Assembly: GCA_018699755.1 (NCBI GenBank)
Contig: JABIRQ010000371.1
Coordinates: forward strand, 1 to 9,777
DNA: 9,777 nt
Direction: 5' to 3'
DNA from: Rhodospirillaceae bacterium
GTDB lineage: Bacteria; Pseudomonadota; Alphaproteobacteria; CADEGL01
Part shown: positions 1 through 6,808 of the stretch, one piece after another
Numbering within the stretch: the first letter of the stretch is position 1
How the letters are laid out: every line of letters starts with the position of its first letter
Translations under genes and position numbers: made by a program
The notes under the pieces: generated by a model
Database searches by the model: none
The model's input: only the letters and a program-made list of their open reading frames with translations
What the model was told of the DNA's origin: nothing

Positions 1-566
1 CCGGTGACCCCGAAATCGAGCACCGTGTCGCCCAGGCGCCGGTCGAAGATGACGGCGGAATCGCAGAACGGACAATAGGTCACCGCCACGGGCACGCCGC
101 CAACCGTGTCGTTGACGACCTCGTGCCACAGCAGAGTTCGCAGGGGATAGGCGCGGGCATCGTTGTTGAAGGTGACGCTGATCACCGGCTCGCGCTTCGA
201 GACGCTGTCCCGGGCCTCCGACACCGGCTGGAAGACGGGCCGGTCGATGGCGCGGATAACGTCGCGCTCGGTGGCCTCGACGATGGCCGCCGGATCGACG
301 GTCAATCGCTCGAAATCGCCCTTGGGAAACTCGGCCCGCCAGATCTCCACCGGCGCGATCGCGGCAAGCGCCTTCGCCTCCGCGATTCCGTTCTTGATCG
401 CCGGCCGCTCGACCGAGGCGTCGGTCCGGTGGGCTTCGTCGGACTCGGAGAACCCGAAAAACCCGCTCAGCAACCAGAGCAGCACGCCCACGGCAATCGC
501 CACGACCGCCGTCTGCCCGACCAGCTTGGCCATGGCGCGCTCGAATCCGAAACCGCTTTTCTTCAT
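1..566 (-). CDS. DUF3179 domain-containing protein, membrane-anchored, C-terminus cut by window edge
   Basis: The reading frame opens at ATG 566 and runs off the left edge after 188 codons, so the 3' end is missing. The N-terminus MKKSGFGFERAMAK is followed by a hydrophobic stretch at about residues 18-38, which looks like a signal anchor and would place the rest in the periplasm. From about residue 128 the protein matches my memory of the DUF3179 family: a VTFNNDARAYPLR segment, WHEVVND at 147-153, then TYCPFCDSAVIFDRR at 163-177. The last of these contains a CxxC pair (Cys165, Cys168). The biochemical function of DUF3179 is not known to me. The gene follows the SDR gene on the same strand after a 52-nt gap and could be co-transcribed with it. 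The ribosome site (GAATGGTGAC before ATG) is weak, so the start is likely but not certain. Confidence 0.85.
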   Translation of the reverse strand, partial: MKKSGFGFERAMAKLVGQTAVVAIAVGVLLWLLSGFFGFSESDEAHRTDASVERPAIKNGIAEAKALAAIAPVEIWRAEFPKGDFERLTVDPAAIVEATERDVIRAIDRPVFQPVSEARDSVSKREPVISVTFNNDARAYPLRTLLWHEVVNDTVGGVPVAVTYCPFCDSAVIFDRRLGDTVLDFGVT

Positions 567-618
567 GTCACCATTCTTCGCTGCTTGGACAGGCGCGCCG
601 GTCGGCCGTGCCTCACCC

Positions 619-1464
619 TCAACCCGTTTTCTTCTTGGGCCGCATCTTGTCCCAATCCGCGTCGTCCATCTTGTGCAGAAAGCTGAACTGGCCCGCGCCC
701 TTGAGCCAGTCGCCACCGTCGATGGTCACGCATTCGCCGGTGATATAGCCGCATTGATCCGCAACGAGGAAGACGGCGAGTTCGGTCAATTCCTCATGGC
801 GGCCGGGACGCCCGAGTGCCGGCCGGGTCTCGAACTCTTCGGCCAGGGCCTGGTTCGGCACAAGGCGCGACCAGGCGCCCTCGGTTGGGAAGGGCCCGGG
901 CGCGATGGCGTTGAGGCGGATGCCCTTGGGCCCCCATTCGACCGCCAGGCTTTGCGTCATCGCCAGGGCGCCGGCCTTGCCCATGGCGGAAGGCAGGACA
1001 TAGGCCGAGCCGGTCCAGGCATAAGTGGTGACGATAGAGAGGACGTTGCCGCCGCGCCCCGCCGCGATCCAGCGCCGCCCGGCCGCCAAGGTGCAATAGG
1101 CCGTACCCTGGAGCACGATGCCGAGCACGGCGTTGAGGCCGTTGGGGCTCAACTCCTCGGCCTTGCACAGAAAATTGCCCGCTGCGTTGTTGACCAGGAT
1201 GTCGAGCGGGCCTTCGGCCCAGATCGCATCCATCATGTCCTCGACCGCCTGAGGGTCGCGGATGTCGCAGCGGAAGTGGGAAACCGTACCGCCCGTCTCG
1301 GCGCTGTGCTCGCGCGCGGTCTCGGCCAGGACCTCTTCGCGCCGCCCGCAGATGACGAGTTCGGCGCCCAGTTCCAGATAACGCCGGCCCATGGCCTTAC
1401 CCAGGCCGGTGCCGCCGCCGGTGATCAGGATCTTCTTGCCCTTCAGTAGATCGTCGCGAAACAC
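619..1464 (-). CDS. SDR family oxidoreductase, 2,4-dienoyl-CoA reductase-like
   Basis: 281 aa, a classical-length short-chain dehydrogenase/reductase. A Rossmann cofactor motif TGGGTGLG lies at residues 15-22, and R41/R42 after the second beta strand suggest NADP(H) preference. The NNAAGNF segment (92-98) and the block YVLPSAMGKAGALAM with WGPKGIRLN and GPFPTEGAWSRL closely resemble mammalian/bacterial 2,4-dienoyl-CoA reductase rather than typical SDRs with YxxxK. On recalled human DECR1 numbering (Asn148, Tyr199, Ser210, Lys214), the equivalents here are Asn97, Tyr148, Ser159 and Lys163, with identical spacing. The expected role is NADPH-dependent reduction of 2,4-dienoyl-CoA in unsaturated fatty acid beta-oxidation; a different acyl-CoA or ring substrate is possible. 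The start is GTG at 1464, preceded by AAGGGGGA at good spacing. A nearby ATG (GATGGCG) is out of frame. The C-terminus is a short Lys-rich tail (RPKKKTG). Confidence 0.88.
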   Translation of the reverse strand: MFRDDLLKGKKILITGGGTGLGKAMGRRYLELGAELVICGRREEVLAETAREHSAETGGTVSHFRCDIRDPQAVEDMMDAIWAEGPLDILVNNAAGNFLCKAEELSPNGLNAVLGIVLQGTAYCTLAAGRRWIAAGRGGNVLSIVTTYAWTGSAYVLPSAMGKAGALAMTQSLAVEWGPKGIRLNAIAPGPFPTEGAWSRLVPNQALAEEFETRPALGRPGRHEELTELAVFLVADQCGYITGECVTIDGGDWLKGAGQFSFLHKMDDADWDKMRPKKKTG

Positions 1465-1708
1465 GCGCCATCCCCCTTCATCCGACTATTCGTGCGATCG
1501 GTGCTCATTCGGTCCGAGATGTAACCGCTCGCACCCGACTTGGCTATGGTCGCACGGTCCGGCGAGGGCAGGAAGAACGCGCTGCCAGCCTCCCGATGGA
1601 CGCGGCGCCCTAGCGAGGCCGCCGCCCTCTCGGCCCTTCCCCTCGATGGGGGGAGAGGCGCTAAGATGAGGACGAAGACAAGCCGCGAGACGAAAGAGGA
1701 AACTCGTC
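1465..1708. other. Divergent intergenic region between SDR and HCCA-isomerase-like genes
   Basis: 244 nt separate two divergently transcribed genes, so promoters for both must lie here. I cannot point to convincing -35/-10 pairs on either strand. The plus-side end holds the ribosome site AAGAGGAAA for the gene at 1709, and the minus-side end holds AAGGGGGA for the gene at 1464. No conserved small ORF or RNA gene is evident. An imperfect C/G-rich hairpin lies at 1634-1658. Confidence 0.6.
1634..1658. repeat. Imperfect C-run/G-run inverted repeat
   Basis: A run CCCTTCCCC is followed after a TCGAT-containing loop by GGGGGGAGAGG, giving an imperfect stem with one mismatch and one G-T pair. It looks like the degenerate C-run/G-run palindromes often scattered between genes in high-GC alphaproteobacteria. 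Only one copy is in this window, so its repetitive nature cannot be shown here. Confidence 0.35.
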
Positions 1709-2305
1709 ATGGCCGGACCCATCGAGTATTTCTTCGCCCTGCCCTCGCCCTGGTGCTATCTGGGACACCAGCGCCTGATCGACATGGCCGCCAAGGCCGG
1801 GCGCGAAATCCGCTTCAAGCCCTGCATCACGGGCAAGCTGTTTCCGGCGGCCGGCACCCTGGCCCTGGGCGACCGGCCCCAGGCGCGCAAGACTTACCGC
1901 ATGGCCGAGTTGAAGCGTTGGCGCGACCATCTCGCCATGCCGCTGACCCTGGAACCGGCCTATTTCCCGGTCGACGAAAGCGTCGCCGCGCGCACGGTGA
2001 TCGCCGTGGAGGAGCGCGGCCTGGATTGCGGCGCCCTGGCCGGGGCCTATATGCGTGCGGTCTGGGCCGAGGAGAAGAACATCGCCGACCCGGATGTGAT
2101 CGACGAAATCGCCGCCGCCCATGGCCATGACGGCCCGGGCCTGCGCGCAGCGGCCGACGCCCGGACGGTGCGCGAGCGCTACGAGGAATTCACCGAACAG
2201 GCCGTCGCCGCCTCGGTCTTCGGCTATCCCACCTTCATCGTCGACGGCGAAATGTTCTGGGGCCAGGACCGGCTGGACTTCGTGGAGCGGAAGCTGAAAG
2301 GCTAA
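1709..2305 (+). CDS. 2-hydroxychromene-2-carboxylate isomerase-like DsbA/GST-kappa family protein
   Basis: 198 aa, the usual length for this family. The N-terminus MAGPIEYFFALPSPWCYLG carries the S-P-W-x-Y-L-G signature, and Ser13 corresponds to the glutathione-activating serine that replaces the DsbA cysteine motif. The C-terminal part VFGYPTFIVDGE (170-181) with the cis-proline P174, followed by FWGQDRLDF, is the other family hallmark. Known members are glutathione-dependent isomerases in naphthalene-type degradation (NahD) and mitochondrial/peroxisomal GST kappa. Many bacterial paralogues have no assigned substrate, and nothing nearby is a naphthalene gene, so only the family is called. 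ATG 1709 has a good ribosome site (AAGAGGAAA). The gene is divergent from the dienoyl-CoA-reductase-like gene and convergent with the transporter, so it is probably a single-gene transcript. Confidence 0.9.
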   Translation: MAGPIEYFFALPSPWCYLGHQRLIDMAAKAGREIRFKPCITGKLFPAAGTLALGDRPQARKTYRMAELKRWRDHLAMPLTLEPAYFPVDESVAARTVIAVEERGLDCGALAGAYMRAVWAEEKNIADPDVIDEIAAAHGHDGPGLRAAADARTVRERYEEFTEQAVAASVFGYPTFIVDGEMFWGQDRLDFVERKLKG

Positions 2306-2319
2306 CGCCTTAATCCAGC
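2293..2319. terminator. Possible bidirectional terminator hairpin at convergent gene ends
   Basis: AAGGC (2298-2302) pairs with GCCTT (2307-2311) around a TAAC loop, and an outer GCTG (2293-2296) can pair with CAGC (2316-2319) across an internal loop. The stop codon of the plus-strand gene lies in the loop and that of the minus-strand transporter gene at the edge of the stem; the two genes are only 4 nt apart. There is no strong T-tract on either side, so rho-independent activity is uncertain. Confidence 0.3.
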
Positions 2320-3590
2320 ACCTTGTTCGCCGTTTCCTTCATCCGCAGCACCACGGTCAGGGAGACGGCGGCGGCGAGCATCAGGTACCAGGCGATGGCC
2401 AGATCGTCATGGCTGCGCTCGATCAGCCAGGTCGAGACCATGGGGGTGGTGCCGCCGAAAACCGCCAAGCAGACGTTGTAGCCGACGCTCAAGGCGCTGA
2501 CCCGCACCCGGCGGGGGAAGGCTTCGGCCATCGCCGCCGGGAGCGCCCCGAAATAGCACGCGACGAAGACCGCCAACCCCGCCTGGCCCAGCAGGATCAT
2601 CGTCGGATCCGGGTGATGCATCAACCAGATCAACGGCCAGCCGAGCACAAGCAGTCCGCCCGCGCCGAACAGCAGCAAGGGCTTGCGGCCGACCCGGTCG
2701 GAAAGCGCCGCGGCGGCCGGGATCAGCAGGCAGAGCACGACCATGGCCGCGGTGTTGAGGTCGAGCGCGTCGGAGCGCGGCTCCTTCACCTGCTCGACCA
2801 GCCAGGTCACCATGTAGACGAAGATCATGTAGAAGCCGACGGCGTTGACCACGTTAAAGCCGATCACCCGCAGCATGGAGCGCCATTGGTGGGTGAAGGC
2901 CTCGACGACCGGGTTCTTGGGCTTCTCCTCGTCCGCGGGCGCGGGCAGGTCGTGGATGCCCCGGCGCACCAGCAGGCCGACCAAGCCCACGGCGATGCCC
3001 ATGACGAAGGGCAGGCGCCAGCCCCAGGTATGCAAAGCCTCGGCATCCAAGAGATTGCTCATCACCGCGCTGACGGCGGAGCCGAGCAGAATGCCGCCGA
3101 CGGTGCCGAACAGGGCCCAACTGGAAAAATAACCGCGCCGCCCCTTGGGCGCATGCTCGGTCAGGAAGACGACGGAGCTGGTGTATTCCCCGCCCACGGA
3201 CAGGCCCTGGAGCATGCGCATCAGGACCATGACGATGGCGGCAGCCGCACCGATCGTGGCATGGCCCGGCAACAGGCCGATCACGCAGGTCGGGATCGCC
3301 ATCAGGACGACGGAGAGGACGAGGGCGCGCTTGCGCCCGACCTTGTCGCCGATATAGCCGAACACCAGGCCGCCGAAGGGCCGCATCAGGAAGCCGGCGG
3401 CGAAGGCCCCGAAGGCGGCGGCGAGGGACGCCACCGGATCCTCGGAGGGGAAGAAAATATCGGCGAGGATCGGCGCGAAATAGCCGTAGACGGCGAAGTC
3501 GTACCATTCCAGCACATTGCCGACGACGCCGGCCAGGATCGTCCGGCGGCGCGTTTCCGGTGTTATTTCCGCCATGGTCGTGGCCGTCAT
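2310..3590 (-). CDS. MHS-family MFS transporter (ProP/ShiA/KgtP-like metabolite:H+ symporter)
   Basis: 426 aa with about twelve hydrophobic segments, as expected for an inner-membrane major facilitator. GNVLEWYDFAVYGYF at residues 24-38 is the typical MHS-subfamily first helix. GYIGDKVGRKRAL (78-90) is the loop 2-3 motif, RMLQGLSVGGEY (125-136) is the helix 4-5 motif, and LSDRVGRKPLL (296-306) is the matching loop 8-9 motif of the second half. Known MHS transporters import proline/betaine, shikimate, alpha-ketoglutarate or aromatic acids with protons. This one is the last gene of the operon with two monooxygenases, so it is the likely importer of their substrate. ATG 3590 has a strong ribosome site (GGGGGAGG) about 7 nt upstream. 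A second ATG at 3575 lacks one. The substrate cannot be read from the sequence. Confidence 0.92.
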   Translation of the reverse strand: MTATTMAEITPETRRRTILAGVVGNVLEWYDFAVYGYFAPILADIFFPSEDPVASLAAAFGAFAAGFLMRPFGGLVFGYIGDKVGRKRALVLSVVLMAIPTCVIGLLPGHATIGAAAAIVMVLMRMLQGLSVGGEYTSSVVFLTEHAPKGRRGYFSSWALFGTVGGILLGSAVSAVMSNLLDAEALHTWGWRLPFVMGIAVGLVGLLVRRGIHDLPAPADEEKPKNPVVEAFTHQWRSMLRVIGFNVVNAVGFYMIFVYMVTWLVEQVKEPRSDALDLNTAAMVVLCLLIPAAAALSDRVGRKPLLLFGAGGLLVLGWPLIWLMHHPDPTMILLGQAGLAVFVACYFGALPAAMAEAFPRRVRVSALSVGYNVCLAVFGGTTPMVSTWLIERSHDDLAIAWYLMLAAAVSLTVVLRMKETANKVLD

Positions 3591-3609
3591 ATCTCGCCTC
3601 CCCCAGAAG

Positions 3610-3624
3610 CGGGCCCCCAGCCCG
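3610..3624. repeat. Small GC hairpin in the RidA-transporter gap
   Basis: CGGGC (3610-3614) and GCCCG (3620-3624) form a 5-bp stem with a 5-nt loop inside the 82-nt gap upstream of the transporter. On the minus-strand transcript it sits a few nucleotides before the ribosome site. It could slow polymerase or mark a processing point, but a stem this short is common by chance in high-GC DNA. Confidence 0.25.
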
Positions 3625-3672
3625 ACGCGCCTATCGTGCCACTATTTTCCCTCTCCGGCGAGGCGGCCCGCG

Positions 3673-4098
3673 TTACTGCGCTTTTTCGGACGGCAGGATC
3701 ACGTCGACGTCGATCTCCATCACGTATTGCGGGCGGGCGAAGCCCTTGATGATGGTGATGGCCATGGTCGGGTGGACGCCCTTGAGCCATTTGCCCACCG
3801 TGTTCGTCACTGGCTGGACGAAGGCCCGGTCCGAGATCCAGAGGCGCACGGCGCAGATATCGTCGAGGGTCGCGCCCGCCTCTTCCAACAGGGCCTTGAC
3901 GTTCTGCATGGCGTTGTCGGTCTGGGCGACCGGATCGTCGGCGCCGCCGCTGATCTCGTCCTTGCCCCGCACCCGCCCGGTCTGCCCTCGGATGATGACA
4001 TGGTCGCCCGCCTTCACGATCCAGCAGAGATCGTTGTCTAGTTCCTGTTCGGGAAAGGCGTCGCGCGTGTTGTATTTGTGCAGCCGTTCGTGGGCCAT
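3673..4098 (-). CDS. RidA/YjgF/UK114 family protein, copy 1
   Basis: 141 aa, slightly longer than the roughly 130 aa of typical RidA. The RGQTG segment (37-41), QNVKALLEEAGATLDDI (65-81), KGVHP and the closing GFARPQYVMEIDV are the family landmarks. Arg122 and Glu128 (ARPxxxxE) correspond to the Arg/Glu pair that RidA uses to bind the carboxylate of enamine/imine substrates. RidA proteins hydrolyse reactive enamines or imines to ketones and ammonia; RutC and 2-aminomuconate deaminase are pathway-specific relatives. The gene starts 10 nt after the monooxygenase copy 1 stop, and its ribosome site (AGGAG) overlaps that TAG stop codon, which implies tight co-translation. Roughly half of its residues match RidA copy 2 by eye. 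The actual substrate is unknown. Confidence 0.92.
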   Translation of the reverse strand: MAHERLHKYNTRDAFPEQELDNDLCWIVKAGDHVIIRGQTGRVRGKDEISGGADDPVAQTDNAMQNVKALLEEAGATLDDICAVRLWISDRAFVQPVTNTVGKWLKGVHPTMAITIIKGFARPQYVMEIDVDVILPSEKAQ

Positions 4099-4108
4099 CG
4101 CCGCTCTC

Positions 4109-5554
4109 CTAGTCCATCGCCCGGTCGCTCAGTCCCGCGGCCGCCTTCACGAAATCCAGCGGCCCGTTCCAGTCGAAGGTCTGATACAGCGCGCCCAAAT
4201 GGGCGTAGGGCGGCGCCTGGGCGAAGAGGTGAAAGCTGATCCGGTGTCCGGCATGACTCGAGTTCACCAGGTCGCGGGCGAAGGCCAGCAAGCGTCGCCG
4301 GTCCTCGGGCCCCCAGCGTTCGTTCACTGTATAGTATTTCTTGAGCCATTCAGCCGATTCGCCCTCGTCGAAGGACTTGTGATCGGGGGTCAGGCAGATC
4401 TGCCCACCGACCAGTTCGCGCGTGAGATGCATCATCGCCGGCAATTCGGCGCAGGCCATCGCGCGGCCGGCGTAGAAGGTCGACTGATGGGGCATCAGGA
4501 AGCCCGCCGTACTCTCCTCGGCCAGCTCGATCGACGCCGTTTGAAAGGCGTTGATGCCCTCGCGATAGACGATCATCCGCGCCAGCTTCTCCCGGACGGC
4601 CGGATTCTTGTCGAGCCCGGTCTGGCGCGCGTTGAAGCTGGCCGCGCCGATCAGCATGTCGGCCAGGTGGATCATCCGCTCGACGAAGGGAAAACCGGTA
4701 TAGCGGTGCAGCATGGCCCGCACGAAGGCCGCCGCCTTGGTGTGGCGATAGAAGAAGACGTATTCCCAGGGGATCGTCACATTGTCGAAGATGATCAGGC
4801 TGTCGACCTCGTCGAAGCGCGCCGAGATGGGATAGTCCTCGGGGTCCAGGCCGCGCGACAGAGAACTGCGGCAGATATGCTTGAGGCCCGGCAGGTTCAT
4901 CGGACAGAGAAAGCCGAGGGCGTAGTCCGATAGGGTCTCGTTGCCCCAATTGGCGATGGTCGGCTTGACGAAAGCCTCGTGCGCATAGGCCGCGCCGGTC
5001 TCGTATTTCGCGCCGCGCACGACGATCCCGGCATCCGTCTCGCGCACGACATGGAGCAGCATGTCCGGGTCCTGCTCCTGAGGCGGCAGGGAACGGTCGC
5101 CCTTGGGATCGGTGTTGGCGGAGACGACGTAGCGGTCCTCGATCCGCACCCGCTCGACCTGGTTCGCGATGTTTTCGCCGAACCGCGAATCGACCGCGTC
5201 CAGCATCTCGCGCCCGTCGAGCAGCGACCAAAGCGCGCCCACCGTCTCGTCGCCCATGCGCAGGGCCAGGCCGCCCACGTCGCGCATCACCAGGCGCACC
5301 CAGTCGCGCTTCTGCTGCCAATCCGCCTTGCTGCGCGGCGCCAGGTTGGTGATGGCATGGATGCCGCCCTCATCCTCGTAGGTCATGGTCGGGGCGTAGC
5401 GGTCCTCGTGCGCCATGTCGTAGATGCGCGCGCGCAGATCGACGGCGTGGCGAAAGGCCGGATGGTTGGGCACATCCTCGACCCGCTCGCCGTCCAGCAG
5501 CACGGTGCGGCCATCGCGGATCGACTCCCGGTATTCTTCGCCGGTCATGCGCAC
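4109..5554 (-). CDS. HpaB-like (4-hydroxyphenylacetate 3-hydroxylase family) flavin-dependent monooxygenase, copy 1
   Basis: 481 aa, the normal length for the HpaB/PvcC class of two-component flavin monooxygenases with an acyl-CoA-dehydrogenase fold. The N-terminus TGEEYRESIRDGR, VDLRARIYDMAHED (38-51), the ANTDPKGDRS segment (146-155), ETDAGIVVRGAKYET (172-186), the FDEVDSLIIFDNVTIPWE segment (248-264) and the C-terminal DLVNSSHAGHR (428-438) are family landmarks. The segment corresponding to the substrate-binding Arg-x3-Tyr of true HpaB reads MGDETVG, and the position of the active-site His (E. coli His155, as I recall it) is Val143. A substrate other than 4-hydroxyphenylacetate is therefore likely. 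These enzymes use FADH2 supplied by a separate reductase, and none is in the window. The start is GTG 5554, with GAGGAG 9 nt upstream; this start gives the same N-terminal length as copy 2, whereas the ATG two codons later lies 15 nt from that site. Confidence 0.92.
   Translation of the reverse strand: MRMTGEEYRESIRDGRTVLLDGERVEDVPNHPAFRHAVDLRARIYDMAHEDRYAPTMTYEDEGGIHAITNLAPRSKADWQQKRDWVRLVMRDVGGLALRMGDETVGALWSLLDGREMLDAVDSRFGENIANQVERVRIEDRYVVSANTDPKGDRSLPPQEQDPDMLLHVVRETDAGIVVRGAKYETGAAYAHEAFVKPTIANWGNETLSDYALGFLCPMNLPGLKHICRSSLSRGLDPEDYPISARFDEVDSLIIFDNVTIPWEYVFFYRHTKAAAFVRAMLHRYTGFPFVERMIHLADMLIGAASFNARQTGLDKNPAVREKLARMIVYREGINAFQTASIELAEESTAGFLMPHQSTFYAGRAMACAELPAMMHLTRELVGGQICLTPDHKSFDEGESAEWLKKYYTVNERWGPEDRRRLLAFARDLVNSSHAGHRISFHLFAQAPPYAHLGALYQTFDWNGPLDFVKAAAGLSDRAMD
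4943..4977 (-). repeat. 35-nt exact direct repeat, copy A (within monooxygenase 1)
   Basis: These 35 bases are identical to 7643-7677, exactly 2700 nt away. They encode the AFVKPTIANWG segment of the HpaB-like protein. It is the longest exact match I noticed between the two paralogues. Over 4921-5040 against 7621-7740 I counted 16 differences in 120 positions. This is paralogous coding sequence, not a mobile repeat. Confidence 0.85.
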
Positions 5555-5600
5555 GGTATTTTTCTCCTCGTCATCTATTCCCGGTGCCAGAACGGGCGGC

Positions 5601-6278
5601 TTATTGGTTGCCCGGCACCCCGTAGGACTGCGCGCCGGCGGGGTTCAGCGCGCGGGTCAGGTATTCACCCATCTGCGGCTGGTAGTCGGCCCAGATCGAG
5701 CGCAGGCGGGCGATCGGGGCCTCGTCCCAGTCGACACGCAGGTCGCAGATCGGCCAGACATACTCGTCCTTGACCTGCACTCCGGCGGAATGGACGTCGC
5801 CATGCTCGCCGCCCGCCTTCAGACCCCCCTCCAGCCCGCGCAGCAGACGCTCCACCAAGTGTTCACCCTCGGCCGCCTCGAATGCGTCGACCATGGCCTG
5901 GGCCACGTCGGGGGTCTTGAGCAGGTTGCCAATGGCCACGCTGTCCTTGCCGATCGCCTCGCCCCAGTTCTCGAAGACCTCGGTCCCCGAATAGGCCAGC
6001 GGCGGATCGGAAGCATTGAGCACCGCGAGTTGGCGATACGCGATGTTTCCGCCGTCCTCGGCGATCATGGCGTCCATCACCGCCTGGGGTGCGGCGCCCT
6101 TGGCGAGCAGGTCCAGGCCGAACTTGCCGAGGCCCGGATTGGTCTGGTTCTGGGTGCCGATCACCCCCACCCCTTCGCGCACCCAGACACAGCGCGCGCC
6201 GACGCAGATGCTCGATGTGGTGATCGCAATACCGAACTGGCCCGTGCGCCGGCATCGGCCGCTGACGGAAAATGTCAT
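5601..6278 (-). CDS. DUF1028 family protein, putative Ntn-type hydrolase
   Basis: 225 aa, matching the single-domain DUF1028 length. The landmarks are the N-terminus MTFSVSGRCRRTGQFGIAI, SSICVGARCVWVREGVGVIGTQN (22-44), GLDLLAKG, a GGEHGDVHSAG segment (156-166) in place of the usual GGDxRGxQSA, and LRVDWDEAPIARLR near the end. As I recall, Pfam groups DUF1028 with the N-terminal nucleophile hydrolases. Thr2 directly after the initiator Met would be the obvious candidate nucleophile, but this is inference. No signal peptide is seen, so it is probably cytoplasmic. The gene lies between the two monooxygenase-RidA pairs, 67 nt after RidA copy 2 and 46 nt before monooxygenase copy 1. ATG 6278 is preceded by GAGGGAG about 8 nt away. 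The reaction is unknown; amide or lactam cleavage in the pathway is a guess. Confidence 0.9.
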   Translation of the reverse strand: MTFSVSGRCRRTGQFGIAITTSSICVGARCVWVREGVGVIGTQNQTNPGLGKFGLDLLAKGAAPQAVMDAMIAEDGGNIAYRQLAVLNASDPPLAYSGTEVFENWGEAIGKDSVAIGNLLKTPDVAQAMVDAFEAAEGEHLVERLLRGLEGGLKAGGEHGDVHSAGVQVKDEYVWPICDLRVDWDEAPIARLRSIWADYQPQMGEYLTRALNPAGAQSYGVPGNQ

Positions 6279-6304
6279 CTCTCTGCTCCCTCTCGCTTCG
6301 CTGT

Positions 6305-6319
6305 CCGCCTGCCAGGCGG
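6305..6319. repeat. Perfect 6-bp GC inverted repeat between RidA copy 2 and DUF1028
   Basis: CCGCCT (6305-6310) and AGGCGG (6314-6319) flank a 3-nt loop in the 67-nt gap after the RidA copy 2 stop. In the minus-strand mRNA it forms a compact GC stem without a following U-run. It may be an intra-operon attenuator or an mRNA-stabilising/processing stem that sets the relative levels of the two modules. Confidence 0.4.
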
Positions 6320-6345
6320 CGTCTCGAAGGATGAAATGGCGCGCC

Positions 6346-6762
6346 CTAAAGTTCGTCGTCCGGTATCACCGCCTCGATGTCGATTTCCATCAGCAGCTCG
6401 GGCCGGGCCAAGCCGTTGACGATCAGGCCGGTCGAGCAGGGATGCACGCCCTTCAGCGCCGTGCCGACCGCGCGGTAGACATCGCCGCGATAGGCGCGGT
6501 CGGTGATGTAGATCGTCGTCTTGCAGACATGGTCGAGCTTCGAGCCCGCCTCCTCGAGAAGCTGCTTGACGTTCTTCATCGCCTGCTCGGCCTGGGCCCC
6601 CGCATCGCCGATGCCGACGAGGTTGCCGTCCAGATCCATGCCCACCTGGCCCCGCAGGAAAACGCGGTTGCCCGCGCGCACGGCCATGGCCAGGTCGTTG
6701 TCGAGCCCTTGGCCCTGCCAAGCGTCCTTGGTGTTGAACTTGCGGATGCGCTGATGCGCCAT
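6346..6762 (-). CDS. RidA/YjgF/UK114 family protein, copy 2
   Basis: 138 aa with the RidA pattern: RGQVG (37-41), MKNVKQLLEEAGSKLDHVC (62-80), ALKGVHP and GLARPELLMEID at the end. Arg120 and Glu126 are the likely substrate-carboxylate-binding and catalytic pair of the family. The N-terminus MAHQRIRKFNTKDAWQGQGLDNDL is nearly shared with copy 1 (MAHERLHKYNTRDAF, then DNDL), so the two arose from a common RidA specific to this system rather than from the housekeeping RidA. The gene follows monooxygenase copy 2 by 46 nt and has its own ribosome site (AGGGGGT, 5 nt before ATG 6762). The predicted role is hydrolysis of an enamine/imine-like intermediate; the substrate is unknown. Some proteins of this fold instead serve as 2-aminomuconate-type deaminases. 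Confidence 0.92.
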   Translation of the reverse strand: MAHQRIRKFNTKDAWQGQGLDNDLAMAVRAGNRVFLRGQVGMDLDGNLVGIGDAGAQAEQAMKNVKQLLEEAGSKLDHVCKTTIYITDRAYRGDVYRAVGTALKGVHPCSTGLIVNGLARPELLMEIDIEAVIPDDEL

Positions 6763-6808
6763 CTCGACCCCCTATCGTTGAGTTTGGCTTCGTTGTGAGC
6801 GGCCGGCC

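Noticed and set aside
163..1449. Long plus-strand open frame (428 codons) opposite the DUF3179 and SDR genes
   Set aside because: It is antisense to two genes with clear family motifs, and its translation is low-complexity Arg/Ala/Gly-rich with no recognisable domain. High-GC codon bias produces such frames.
1709..2305. Naphthalene-degradation isomerase (NahD) as a specific gene name
   Set aside because: Only the family fold and signature are visible, and no naphthalene dioxygenase or aldolase genes are nearby.
2409..3749. 446-codon plus-strand open frame opposite the transporter gene
   Set aside because: It is an antisense shadow of a well-supported membrane transporter. The translation is rich in His, Asp, Gln and Gly runs typical of reverse-complemented hydrophobic codons.
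3560..4933. 457-codon plus-strand open frame opposite RidA copy 1 and monooxygenase copy 1
   Set aside because: It spans two independently supported minus-strand genes and the gap between them, with no motif or ribosome site of its own.
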